A DNA stretch of 52,012 nt from Szabonella alba (GTDB lineage Bacteria > Pseudomonadota > Alphaproteobacteria > Rhodobacterales > Rhodobacteraceae), in NCBI RefSeq assembly GCF_016765775.1, contig NZ_JAESVN010000014.1:1-52012 (forward strand). The letters are read 5' to 3'. Positions 41,458 through 49,986 of this stretch are shown here, piece by piece. Below the pieces are notes generated by a model, which was not told the origin of the DNA, did no database searches, and worked only from the letters and a program-made list of their open reading frames with translations. Both the position numbers and the translations under genes were made by a program. Position 1 is the first letter of the stretch; every line of letters starts with the position of its first letter.

Positions 41458-42378
41458 CTCGAACTTCATGACCGGGATGCCCAGTTTCTTGGCCTTGTCG
41501 GCGAGGTTTTCCTGGATGCCGTTGCCCGGGAAGACGAGGACACCCACGGGCAGCACGTCCAGCATTGCGTCGTTGCGCTTGAAGGGGGCGGCCTTGGCGT
41601 GCTTGCTCCAGTCAGGCTTGAAGGCCACCTGCGTCACGCCCCGGGCCTCGGCCCATTTGGCGGCGATGAGTTCCGCGCCCTTCGGGCTGCCGCCGTGCAG
41701 AAGGACCATGTCGGGATATTTGGTCCGGACCTGATCGAGTTTGCCCCAGATCAGCCGGTGATCGTTGAAGTCGGTCCCACCGGTGAGGGCAACCTTGGGG
41801 CCTGCGGGAAGCATTACCTCGGCCTCCGCGCGCCGCTTGGCGGCCAGGAAGTCGCGGCTGTCGATCAGCGCCGCGGTCATGTGCTGGCGGTTCACCATCG
41901 AGCCGGTGCGGGGACGCCAGGTGGAGCCCGTGTAATGGACGAACTCGGTCGCGGCGTGATCGCGCAACATGCCCATGCAGTTGCGCCGTTCGATCAGCGT
42001 CAGGCCTTCGGCCGTCAGGAGCTCGAGTTCGGTGGATTTCACCTCGGAGCCGTCCTGCTCGCGCTGGAGGCGGCGCTGCACCTGCTCGTTCTCGTCGAGC
42101 GACCGCTCGATCCGGGCCGTGGCGCGGTGGAAGAGGTTGACCTGGCCCCAGAGCACCTCTTCGAGGTCGGGTTCCATGCGGGTATCTTCCAGGGTCGCGA
42201 CGAGGGCGTCGAAGATGTCGGCGACGGCGACCGCAAGGCGCTGCCCATCGGGCATCGGGCGCGGATCGGGTTCGTCAAAGGGGCGGTAGCCATAGAGCTG
42301 CAACTCGTCGAGCGCATGGGCGGTCTGGGATGCGGTGTGGGCGGGTTCATACGCGTCGTCGTGAGTGTGGATCGTCAT
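41446..42378 (-). CDS. DUF2493 domain protein (YspA-like Rossmann/nucleotide-binding)
   Basis: About 310 residues. The C-terminal 130 form the DUF2493 nucleotide-binding fold: VALTGGTDFNDHRLIWGKLD, then LLHGGSPKGAELIAAKWAE and GVLVFPGNGIQENL; proteins of this family are thought to bind nucleotides such as ADP-ribose. The N-terminal part is a helical region conserved in plasmid-borne relatives. The ATG at 42378 has GGAGG nine bases upstream. A decayed fragment of the same gene lies at 29500-29765. Confidence 0.8.
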   Translation of the reverse strand: MTIHTHDDAYEPAHTASQTAHALDELQLYGYRPFDEPDPRPMPDGQRLAVAVADIFDALVATLEDTRMEPDLEEVLWGQVNLFHRATARIERSLDENEQVQRRLQREQDGSEVKSTELELLTAEGLTLIERRNCMGMLRDHAATEFVHYTGSTWRPRTGSMVNRQHMTAALIDSRDFLAAKRRAEAEVMLPAGPKVALTGGTDFNDHRLIWGKLDQVRTKYPDMVLLHGGSPKGAELIAAKWAEARGVTQVAFKPDWSKHAKAAPFKRNDAMLDVLPVGVLVFPGNGIQENLADKAKKLGIPVMKFEKGA

Positions 42379-42500
42379 CGGTTCTTGCCTCCGGGCCTGT
42401 CTCGTCCGCGCGTCATCCCGCGCGGCCTTCATGGGCTGCGAAAGCCGTCACAGGGGACGCCCCTTCACCCCCTTTCGGGGCCGGAACGCATGTGGAGGAG

Positions 42501-42596
42501 GACGGGGGGCGGCTGATTTGCTTCGCGATGCAAAGGCGGGGCTCGTCCCCGCCGGCGGAAATCAGTTGCCCCCCGTCCTTGAAGGGGCGGCCCCTT
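42501..42596. other. Strongly structured GC-rich intergenic DNA
   Basis: Between the Toprim gene and the DUF2493 gene (42379-42743). GACGGGGGGCGGCTGATTT (42501-42519) pairs with AAATCAGTTGCCCCCCGTC (42559-42577) with only two mismatches; inside, GGCGGGG (42535) pairs with CCCCGCC (42547); just after, AAGGGGC and GCCCCTT form another small stem (42582-42596). No T-run is present. It may be a transcript processing or stability structure, an oriT- or origin-like region, or a small mobile repeat. Confidence 0.6.
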
Positions 42597-42743
42597 TGAC
42601 GGCCGCCTGCCCATCTCTTGAAGGCCGCTCGGGGGACGGGTGGATGAGATTGCCCGGGTAGAGGCAAAGCAACGATCCACAGCCACGTCAGGACTCCGTG
42701 ACCCCTGCCCCGCACTCCCTGACTGCCTCTTGCGCGATGCGGA

Positions 42744-43775
42744 TCAGCCTGACAGGCGATGCTGATCCTCTGGCCCGATCTGCCCTGCCAGATGCTGGCG
42801 CAGCGCCTCTTTGCCGTACGCCCGGAGATCATCGTTGAAATCCCCGAGCAGCGGTTCCAGCACCCGCACGACAATCCCGACCTCTGTGGCTCTGACGCTC
42901 AACCTCTCTGCCGCGCGTTGCCCGGCCGGATCGCGGTCGATGGCGATGTAGAGGCGCTGCACCCCCTTCGGCAGCAGGACGGCCCCAAGGTGACCCGACG
43001 AGAGCGCCGCCCAGACGGGAAGGCCGGGCACTGCCTCGACAAGGGACAGCATGGTCTCGATGCCTTCGCCGACCACGAGGCTGTCGTCATGCGGGGTCAG
43101 CCTGACGGCATTGCCAAGGAGGTGACCCATGGCACGCCGCTGCGTCTCGACATCCGCTTTCCCCTGACCGTCAAGAGCCAGCCAGGTGCGATGCACGCCC
43201 TGCAAGGCCCCTGCCCCATCGGTGACCGCAGCGATCAGCGCTGGTCTGGGGAGGCTGCGGGTCTGGCCCTCATCCCGATGCCAGCACTTCGGGTGGAAGC
43301 GCAGGGCGATCATCCTGCTGCCTTGGGTCAGGCCCCGGGAGCGGAGGTAGGTGTCGGCGAGCGTGCCTGCGACCGGCACCGAGGCTGCAAACAATCGCGC
43401 CGCCGCCTCTGGTTTGCCGCCGGGGGCCTTGGCCTTCTTCGGCATTGGCGCATCCGGGAGGACCGGCTGCGGACGACCCAGATGCGCCCGGGCTTCAGCC
43501 AGAAGATCGGGAAAGCGCGAAATCCCGGTCCTCTCGCGGATGATGTCGAGAAGATCGCCATGCTCGCCCGTGGCGCCGTCGGTGAATTTGCCGGCAGCAC
43601 CGGGCCCGGAGGCTGGCCCGGTCAGCCGCACGAAGAGCGACCTGCCCGGGTTGTTCTGCAGATCGCCCACAATCCAGTAGGACCCTTCCCGCCGTCCGGC
43701 GGGAAGGTAGGCGCGACAGACGCCTTCGGCGTTTTCCGCCAGAGCGCGGATCAGATCTTCGGTCTCGGAATACAT
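42744..43775 (-). CDS. Toprim-domain protein (plasmid primase-like)
   Basis: A 343-residue protein. The Toprim fold spans about residues 215-305: the catalytic Glu in VVGEGIETML and the D-x-D in YIAIDRDPAG. Upstream is a segment common to DUF7146-type phage and plasmid proteins (YLRSRGLTQGSRMIALRFHPKC). The N-terminal part has no CHC2-type zinc finger. The ATG at 43775 has GGAGGG ten bases upstream. It immediately follows the helicase gene and may supply primase-like activity to it. Confidence 0.82.
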   Translation of the reverse strand: MYSETEDLIRALAENAEGVCRAYLPAGRREGSYWIVGDLQNNPGRSLFVRLTGPASGPGAAGKFTDGATGEHGDLLDIIRERTGISRFPDLLAEARAHLGRPQPVLPDAPMPKKAKAPGGKPEAAARLFAASVPVAGTLADTYLRSRGLTQGSRMIALRFHPKCWHRDEGQTRSLPRPALIAAVTDGAGALQGVHRTWLALDGQGKADVETQRRAMGHLLGNAVRLTPHDDSLVVGEGIETMLSLVEAVPGLPVWAALSSGHLGAVLLPKGVQRLYIAIDRDPAGQRAAERLSVRATEVGIVVRVLEPLLGDFNDDLRAYGKEALRQHLAGQIGPEDQHRLSG

Positions 43776-43778
43776 GGC

Positions 43779-46700
43779 TCAACACCCTCCGCGTGCATGT
43801 AGTCCCGTTACAGGACAACGTGCAAGCAGACGATCCAGCACAGCAATGCCGCCCGAGTCCGCTGGGCAGAAGAGACGCAGCTTCCAGCTAATGATCTCCG
43901 AGAAGAAGCCATCGGCCTTCAGCCGGTCTTTGGCGGCCTCAGTGAAGCCGGAGAGCTCGATCCGGTTCACGCCCATGACGCGTGAACGGAGCAACTCCAT
44001 CCCTTCAGCCAACCGCACGACCGTCTTGCCCTCAAGTACGAGGGCATGGACCTGCGCTGCCGTCAGTTCCGGCGCGTCAGCCGCCAGCGTGGTCGCGACC
44101 CAGGCGGGCGAGACGCAGCGGCCGATGATGCGCTGGCCATCGTCGGTCTGCAGGCGGTAGACGCGGGTTTCATCCTGGGGCAGTTGCTTCCAGATCGGCA
44201 GCAGGAGGCCTGCCACGATATGCAGCGTGGCTTCCGAGAACTCCGGCACCTCGGCCAGTTCCGCGGTCCAGGCAGCGACGAAGGACGCGCGGTCGGCCTC
44301 GAGCCAGTGGGTGTCGTCCATGATCTTGGCCGGAACCGTGGTCGCCTCGGTCGGACGGATCAGCCGCAAGCGGGGCTCGATCGTGCCATCATCCAGCATC
44401 AGGGTGGTGGCAGGCACCTGCACGGCTGCTCGGCCCGAGCGGCTGTTGACCAGAAGGCGTGCCTTCGGGTCGTCGAGCCAGTCTAGAGCATCCGCGAGCG
44501 AGGTCGGCGTGTTGCGCCGCTTCTCCGCGATGGTCAGCAGTTGGGTTTCCGCGCCGGAGCCAGGATGGGTGTAGATCACCCGCGCATCGGTGACGCGGAA
44601 GCTCTCGGCGCGCAGCGTCTCGAGCCCGAGGTCGTAGACCCCGGCGGCGATGGCGCCCTCGATCCGTTGGTCGAGCAATTCCTCGAAGGCCGAGAAGAGC
44701 ACGGCCTGCATGTCGATCGTGAGCGCCAGTAGGCGATTTAGGAAGGTCGTGATCGGGGGCAGGTCGTCCTTCAGACCGTTGTCATCGGTCAGGCTGAGAC
44801 CGGTGGCATCCTCGAAAGCCCCGAGCGAGCAACCCGGCACATCGCCACGATGGATCCAGCGATAGAGTTGGCGCAAAGCGTCGCGGGCGTAAGGCGACTC
44901 GAGGTTGTCTTCGGGCCGGAACAGCCCCTGCCCGCCAGTCTGGCGCTGGCCACGCGTGATGGCCCCGAGCGTGTCGAGGCGGCGGGCGATGGTCGAGAGG
45001 AACCGCTTTTCTGCTTTCACATCGGTGGCGACGGGGCGGAAGAGCGGCGGTTGCGCCTGATTGGTGCGGTTGGTGCGCCCGAGGCCTTGGATGGCTGCAT
45101 CTGCCTTCCAGCCGGGTTCCAGCAGGTAGTGGACCCGCAGGCGCTGGTTTTTCGCGCCAAGATCGGCGTGGTAGCTGCGGCCCGTGCCTCCGGCGTCCGA
45201 GAAGATCAGGATGCGCTTCTGGTCATCCATGAAGGCGGCGGTTTCCGCGAGGTTGGCAGACCCCGCCCGGCCTTCGACGACGAGCCTTGCGGCAGGGCCC
45301 TCACCCTTGCGCACGATGCGGCGCGAGCGGCCCGTGACCTCGGCCACGAGGTCAGTGCCGAAACGCTGGACGATCTGGTCGAGCGCCCCCGGCACGGGCG
45401 GCAGCGAGGCCAGCCTTTCGATCAGCGCGTCGCGCCTGCGGGCGGCCTCGCGACATTCGACCGGCTGGCCGTCGCGCGTGACAGGCCGCGACGACAGATT
45501 GCCCTCGCTGTCGGTGAAGGGCTCATAGAGCTGCACCGGGAAGGAATGGGCGAGGTAGTCGAGGACATATTCCCGCGGGGTGATGTCGACGCGGATGTCG
45601 TTCCACTCCTCGGTCGGGATCTCCGACAGGCGGCGTTCCATCAGCGCCTCGCCTGTCGAGACGATCTGGATGACGGCCGCATGGCCTGCCGCCAGATCGG
45701 CCTCGATGGACGCGATCAGTGTCGGGGTCTTCATGGAGGTGAGAAGGTGACCGAAGAAACGCTGCTTGGCGGACTCGAAAGCCGAGCGCGCTGCAGATTT
45801 GGCCTGCCGGTTCAGAGTACCGTTCTCAGCGGTGATATTGGCCGACTCCATCGCGGCGGCGAGATTGTTGTGGATGATGGCGAAGGCCCCGGCATAGGCA
45901 TCGTAGATGCCGCGCTGCTCGGGGGTCAGCGCGTGCTCCAGCATCTCGTATTCGACGCCGTCGTAGGAGAGCGACCGGGCAGTGTAGAGCCCGAGTGACC
46001 GCAGGTCGCGGGCGAGGACTTCCATCGCGGCGACGCCGCCGGCTTCGATAGCCTGCACGAACTCAGCGCGGGTGGCGAATGGAAAGTCCTCCCCGCCCCA
46101 AAGTCCGAGGCGCTGCGCATAGGCGAGATTATGGACCGTCGTCGCCCCCGTGGCCGAGACATAGACCACGCGAGCATTGGGCAGCTTGTGTTGCAGGCGC
46201 AGGCCGGCCCTGCCCTGCTGCGAGGCCTCCGTGTCTCCGCGCTCGCCCTTCGATCCGGCGGCATTGGCCATGGCATGGCTTTCGTCAAACAGGATCACCC
46301 CTTCGAAATCCGCCCCCAGCCAATCGACGATCTGATCGACGCGGGACTTCCTGGTGCCGCGTTCTTCCGAGCGCAGCGTCGCATAGGTGGTGAAGAGGAT
46401 GCCTTCGGTCAGCGGGATGTCGCGGCCCTGCGCGAAGCGTGAGAGCGGCGTGACCAGCAGGCGCTCCTGGCCGAGGGCAGACCAGTCGCGCTGTGCATCC
46501 TCCAGAAGCTTGTCGCTCTTCGAGATCCAGAGCGCCTTGCGGCGGCCTTGGCACCAGTTGTCGAGCAGGATTCCGGCCGACTGACGGCCCTTGCCTGCCC
46601 CAGTGCCATCGCCGAGGAAAAACCCACGACGGAAGCGGACAGCGTCCGCGGCATCATCGGGCGCGGCCGAGACCATGTCGCCGGTCTCATCAACGGTCCA

Positions 46701-48134
46701 CGAGCCGGCGAGATAGGCGCCATGCGCCTCACCGGCATAGATCACGGTCTCAAGTTGCGCGTCAGACAGCAGGCCGTCGCGCTGGACGGCGGCGGGGAGT
46801 TTCGGGCGGTAGGTGGGCTTCGGGGGCGAGACCGAGGCCATTGCCGCCGACTGCACCAGCTTCGTCGGGTGCGGTGCCGCGCCGGGGATGTCGATGGCCT
46901 GCAGGCGGAAGGTCTCGTAGATCGCGTCTGAAAGGCGCGCGGCGCCGAGGTCGTCCGCCGTCTCGCGCAGCGTGTAGGCGAGGTCTTCGGCATCTGGCGC
47001 GGAGACATTCGCCGCGATGCTGGCTGATGGCGCTGCACGCGGTTTCCCAGCCGCGGAGCCAGAAGCACGGGCAGGAGCTCCCGGGAAGGGGGCTCGGGTT
47101 CGAGCGACATCACCCGCATCCAACGCGAGGCGCGGAGGGACCTCGGCCACAATCCGGGCGAGGAGTTGCGCCACATCCGGCGTGATGGAGCGTGCCAGAT
47201 CAGCGGTAATGCCACCCCGCTCCCCGCCACGGCACTTGTCGAAGACCGAGATCCGGGTCTCGAAGCTGGTGCCATGCTTTGCGAAGGCTGCCCCCGACAC
47301 GGCGCCGGTGAAGACCAGATGGGCACTCTCGGTCAGGCGGCCGAAGGTCTCGGACCAGGCGGGCGCATCAGGTGCGAAGCTTGCGCCGGTGATCGCGACC
47401 AATCGCCCGCCGGGAGCAAGGCGCGCAAGCGCCGAGCGCAGATGCCGCGCCGTCGCCTCGGTCGTCCGGCCATCGACATTGGCCATCGCAGAGAACGGCG
47501 GGTTCATCAGGATCACGCTCGGGCGCAACCCTGCGTCCAGATGATCGTCGATCTGGGCTGCGTCAAAGCCCGTGACAGGCCGGCCAGGAAAGAGGCGGCG
47601 CAGAAGGTCGGCGCGCGTGTCGGCCAACTCGTTCAGCGCAAGGCTGCCGCCTGCGATTTCAGCGAGTATCGCGAGGAGTCCGGTCCCGGCCGAAGGTTCG
47701 AGGACCAGGTCACGCGGAGTGATCTGCGCCGCCGCCAGCGCCGCCAGCCCCATCGGCAACGGTGTCGAGAATTGCTGGAAGCGCTCCATTTCCTCCGAGC
47801 GCCGGGTGTGCGTCGGCAAAAGGCCTGCCACCTTGGTGAGGATGGGCAAGAGTGTTGCGGGCGAGCCCGCCCGGGACAGCAGCGCGCGGCCGAACTTCCG
47901 CAGGAAGAGGACCAGCGCCACCTCGCCCGCCTCATAGGCGAGCTTCCAATCCCAAGCGCCATCGGCATCGGAGCCGCCAAAGGCGCGCTCCATCTCGATC
48001 CGCAGACGCAGCGCGTCGATCTGAAACCCCTGCGCCAGATCGGGCTGCAGAGCTTCGGCGGCAGCGAGGATCGCGGGCGCGGGATCACGAGACAGGACAG
48101 GAACGGGAGACGCAACGGGTGCGAGATAGGTCAT
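43779..48134 (-). CDS. Strawberry-notch (SNO) family helicase with N-terminal DNA methylase
   Basis: A 1451-residue protein of the SNO family found on plasmids, ICEs and phages. The N-terminal third is an adenine-methylase-like domain: motif I LEPSAGTGLLA near residue 145 and NPPF near 212. The middle is an SF2-type helicase: GDGTGAGKGRQSAG (about 510) as motif I and LFDESHAMANA (about 615) as motif II; C-terminal helicase residues follow, including GLGRTNRTNQAQPP. Its biological role is unknown; defence evasion or strand processing in transfer are possible. It is intact and forms an operon with the Toprim gene. Confidence 0.85.
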   Translation of the reverse strand: MTYLAPVASPVPVLSRDPAPAILAAAEALQPDLAQGFQIDALRLRIEMERAFGGSDADGAWDWKLAYEAGEVALVLFLRKFGRALLSRAGSPATLLPILTKVAGLLPTHTRRSEEMERFQQFSTPLPMGLAALAAAQITPRDLVLEPSAGTGLLAILAEIAGGSLALNELADTRADLLRRLFPGRPVTGFDAAQIDDHLDAGLRPSVILMNPPFSAMANVDGRTTEATARHLRSALARLAPGGRLVAITGASFAPDAPAWSETFGRLTESAHLVFTGAVSGAAFAKHGTSFETRISVFDKCRGGERGGITADLARSITPDVAQLLARIVAEVPPRLALDAGDVARTRAPFPGAPARASGSAAGKPRAAPSASIAANVSAPDAEDLAYTLRETADDLGAARLSDAIYETFRLQAIDIPGAAPHPTKLVQSAAMASVSPPKPTYRPKLPAAVQRDGLLSDAQLETVIYAGEAHGAYLAGSWTVDETGDMVSAAPDDAADAVRFRRGFFLGDGTGAGKGRQSAGILLDNWCQGRRKALWISKSDKLLEDAQRDWSALGQERLLVTPLSRFAQGRDIPLTEGILFTTYATLRSEERGTRKSRVDQIVDWLGADFEGVILFDESHAMANAAGSKGERGDTEASQQGRAGLRLQHKLPNARVVYVSATGATTVHNLAYAQRLGLWGGEDFPFATRAEFVQAIEAGGVAAMEVLARDLRSLGLYTARSLSYDGVEYEMLEHALTPEQRGIYDAYAGAFAIIHNNLAAAMESANITAENGTLNRQAKSAARSAFESAKQRFFGHLLTSMKTPTLIASIEADLAAGHAAVIQIVSTGEALMERRLSEIPTEEWNDIRVDITPREYVLDYLAHSFPVQLYEPFTDSEGNLSSRPVTRDGQPVECREAARRRDALIERLASLPPVPGALDQIVQRFGTDLVAEVTGRSRRIVRKGEGPAARLVVEGRAGSANLAETAAFMDDQKRILIFSDAGGTGRSYHADLGAKNQRLRVHYLLEPGWKADAAIQGLGRTNRTNQAQPPLFRPVATDVKAEKRFLSTIARRLDTLGAITRGQRQTGGQGLFRPEDNLESPYARDALRQLYRWIHRGDVPGCSLGAFEDATGLSLTDDNGLKDDLPPITTFLNRLLALTIDMQAVLFSAFEELLDQRIEGAIAAGVYDLGLETLRAESFRVTDARVIYTHPGSGAETQLLTIAEKRRNTPTSLADALDWLDDPKARLLVNSRSGRAAVQVPATTLMLDDGTIEPRLRLIRPTEATTVPAKIMDDTHWLEADRASFVAAWTAELAEVPEFSEATLHIVAGLLLPIWKQLPQDETRVYRLQTDDGQRIIGRCVSPAWVATTLAADAPELTAAQVHALVLEGKTVVRLAEGMELLRSRVMGVNRIELSGFTEAAKDRLKADGFFSEIISWKLRLFCPADSGGIAVLDRLLARCPVTGLHARGGC

Positions 48135-48253
48135 CGGGAAACTCCGGAATGAGGGACAGGATCAGCCCCGGACGCCCTCTCTCGGGCACCCTCAGGCCTG
48201 ATCTTCCCCGGCCCTCCTCTTCCTCTCGAATCGACGCGTCCCAGAGGTTTGAC

Positions 48254-48282
48254 TTGATTTTGTTCCTGTTATGTTCTATATT
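48254..48282 (+). promoter_or_regulatory. Sigma-70-type promoter for the 48312 gene
   Basis: TTGATT (48254-48259) and TATATT (48277-48282) are 17 bases apart, about 30 bases before the ATG. The divergent SNO gene has no equally clear boxes in this 177-base region. Confidence 0.6.
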
Positions 48283-48311
48283 GAGGGTCAAGCCAGCAAG
48301 GGAGTTTCCCG

Positions 48312-48608
48312 ATGGACGGCACCACGCATGCCCTACCCGCAACACCCAAGCAGATCGCCTATGCGCGCTCGCTCGCCCTGCGCAACCAGACCCTTCTGCC
48401 CTGGGAGGTTCAGCAGGATCGCCGGTCCCTGAGCGCCTGGATCGAGGCACAGGCCCAACTGAAGCCGGTATCCGAAATGGATCGGCTGCCCACGTCGAAG
48501 CAGGTAGCCTTCGCGGAGAAACTCGCCCGGATCAAACGGCGCGCCGTTCCGGACGAATGCTTCCGCGACAAGGCGCTGATGTCGAAGTGGATCGACGGGA
48601 ACAGGTGA
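48312..48608 (+). CDS. Small conserved plasmid protein, unknown
   Basis: A 98-residue basic protein. The repeated pattern PxTPKQIAYARSLALR and LPTSKQVAFAEKLARIKRR suggests two copies of one helical unit, perhaps for DNA binding. GGGAG precedes the ATG, and the leader GGAGTTTCCCGATG is the same as that of the divergent SNO gene. The family is not named to my knowledge. Confidence 0.65.
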   Translation: MDGTTHALPATPKQIAYARSLALRNQTLLPWEVQQDRRSLSAWIEAQAQLKPVSEMDRLPTSKQVAFAEKLARIKRRAVPDECFRDKALMSKWIDGNR

Positions 48609-48611
48609 CTA

Positions 48612-48791
48612 CTACGAGTCGTCGGCTTGCTTGATACCGAAAAGACCAACAGGGAAGTCTTTCCGTCGACGAAAAGCAGCACGCAACGCCTCGGACGGTG
48701 AGGCCGGCGAAGCCAAATCCTCGAAGAACGCCTGATAGTCGCATGGCTTCAAGTTTGTGATGTCGGGGTCGTTGCTGCCAGGTGCTTTCAT
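48612..48791 (-). CDS. Unlisted 59-residue gene downstream of the RES toxin
   Basis: A complete frame of 59 residues on the minus strand, starting MKAPGSNDPDITNLKPCDYQ and ending GLFGIKQADDS. GGAGGG lies eight bases before its ATG, which is a strong site. It starts 38 bases after the RES gene stop and on the same strand, so it may be a third member of that operon. No domain is recognised; it is too short for routine gene calls. Confidence 0.6.
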   Translation of the reverse strand: MKAPGSNDPDITNLKPCDYQAFFEDLASPASPSEALRAAFRRRKDFPVGLFGIKQADDS

Positions 48792-48828
48792 TTCTCAGGC
48801 CCTCCAAGGGCGCCCGGAATCTGACCGG

Positions 48829-49530
48829 TCAAGCAACAGCCGTAACCGAGTAGTGCGGCGTTCCATCCCAAACAAGATCCCAGGATGCGCCCGGCCGGAC
48901 GTTCTGGATGGCGTGGGGCTCGAAGCAGACGAGGCAATTCCCACCGGGCGCAGGAGCCCGGACCGAGGGATAGATGAGACCCCGCGATCCAGCCCGGCGG
49001 AGATGCTCGGCCAGGCTTTGGCCCTCGGGATATCCGACAGCCGGATCGGGATGCAGCGCTAGGTGTTCCGGCTCATCGGTCAGATCATCGAAGATCCCGA
49101 TGAAATCCGCCAGAAGTTCCACATACCGGGCGCTGTCATGGAAGCTGCCGGTAAAGCCGAGTTCGCGTGTGCGGTGCCAGGCCACTTCGCTGACGGACAC
49201 CATAACATTCCATGCGCAATACCACGCGCCGCGCTCCTCGGTGTTGAAGCGGTTTCCGCCGGCGCGGGTATAGGTGAAGGCGGCGTTGACATGACTGTCG
49301 CCGTAGATGCGAAGATCGCGGCTCCGGCGCTGCCATGCCAACTCGCGCGGGTCTAGATGCGGGTTACGCCCGCGCTCGGCCAAAAGACGGCCGCTGGTCA
49401 GACCCTCGATTTCGGCCAGAATCTCCATCTCGTCATCGGTATCGACGAGACCCCGCAAGGACGGTGGCTTGTGGTAGGTGGCGGGCAGGAGACGAACGAG
49501 ACCGCGATCAGAAATCTCGGTCTGCTTCAT
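48829..49530 (-). CDS. RES-domain toxin (NAD-degrading family)
   Basis: A 233-residue RES-domain protein. RES toxins of RES-Xre modules degrade NAD+ (NAD+ phosphorylase activity is known for some). The family residues are present: Arg in GGNRFNTEERG (about residue 93), Glu in VSEVAWHRT (about 115) and Ser in LIYPSVRAPGG (about 195). The start overlaps the antitoxin stop by four bases (ATGA), as usual for such pairs. Confidence 0.87.
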   Translation of the reverse strand: MKQTEISDRGLVRLLPATYHKPPSLRGLVDTDDEMEILAEIEGLTSGRLLAERGRNPHLDPRELAWQRRSRDLRIYGDSHVNAAFTYTRAGGNRFNTEERGAWYCAWNVMVSVSEVAWHRTRELGFTGSFHDSARYVELLADFIGIFDDLTDEPEHLALHPDPAVGYPEGQSLAEHLRRAGSRGLIYPSVRAPAPGGNCLVCFEPHAIQNVRPGASWDLVWDGTPHYSVTAVA

Positions 49531-49916
49531 GCCCCACCACGCAACGCATCAAGATAGGTCCGCACCGCGAGGATCTGCGGCAAGCCCCCGTCGATGGCGG
49601 TGTCAACCGGACGGCTGCCCCCGAACAGCGGGCCGGTGTTCGGTCGGGTGAACCAGCTTCGCGCGAGCGGCTCGGAGAAGTAGAGTTCGAGCGACTTGTA
49701 GATGCCGATCACCGCACTGAGCCGCAACAATTGGTCCTTGGTCAGTTCTCCCGCAAAGTCCGGCTTCTTGGCGCGCTTCCATGTGCTCTCCGACATATCG
49801 GCAAGGCCAGCCGCTTCCTTCAAACTGAGACCCCAAGCATCGGCCACGCGCGCGTAGGCCTTCAACGCGACGGCGTTGATCTGTGCAGGTTCCCGGATTT
49901 TCTCAGCAACGTACAT
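49527..49916 (-). CDS. Xre/MbcA/ParS-type antitoxin
   Basis: About 129 residues: an N-terminal Xre HTH (AYARVADAWGLSLKEAAGLADMSESTW) and a C-terminal toxin-binding domain (LRLSAVIGIYKSLELYFSEPLARSWFTRPN, then LFGGSRPVDTAIDGG), the antitoxin of RES-type toxins. The ATG at 49916 has GGAGG five bases upstream; an ATG at 49928 is in frame but lies at the -10 end of the promoter. It should neutralise the toxin and repress the shared promoter. Confidence 0.9.
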   Translation of the reverse strand: MYVAEKIREPAQINAVALKAYARVADAWGLSLKEAAGLADMSESTWKRAKKPDFAGELTKDQLLRLSAVIGIYKSLELYFSEPLARSWFTRPNTGPLFGGSRPVDTAIDGGLPQILAVRTYLDALRGGA

Positions 49917-49935
49917 GGCACCCTCCATTGGCCTG

Positions 49936-49973
49936 AATATAGATCATATGACCTCTATGTAAAGATCAAATGA
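49936..49973 (-). promoter_or_regulatory. Toxin-antitoxin promoter with operator repeats
   Basis: On the minus strand TTTACA (49958-49963) and TATATT (49936-49941) are 16 bases apart, giving a short leader of about 13 bases to the antitoxin ATG. Direct repeats AGATCATATGA (49941-49951) and AGATCAAATGA (49963-49973), 22 bases apart, flank the -35 and overlap the spacer and -10. They are good candidates for antitoxin-binding sites. Confidence 0.65.
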
Positions 49974-49986
49974 GCCGAACGCGCTC

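Noticed and set aside
44850-45998. Long plus-strand frame opposite the strawberry-notch gene
   Set aside because: It lies wholly inside the large minus-strand gene, is rich in Arg, Gly and Asp as expected of an antisense shadow in GC-rich DNA, and has no ribosome-binding site.
47166-48152. Plus-strand frame of 328 residues opposite the start of the same gene
   Set aside because: Same reasons; the opposite strand holds clear methylase motifs.
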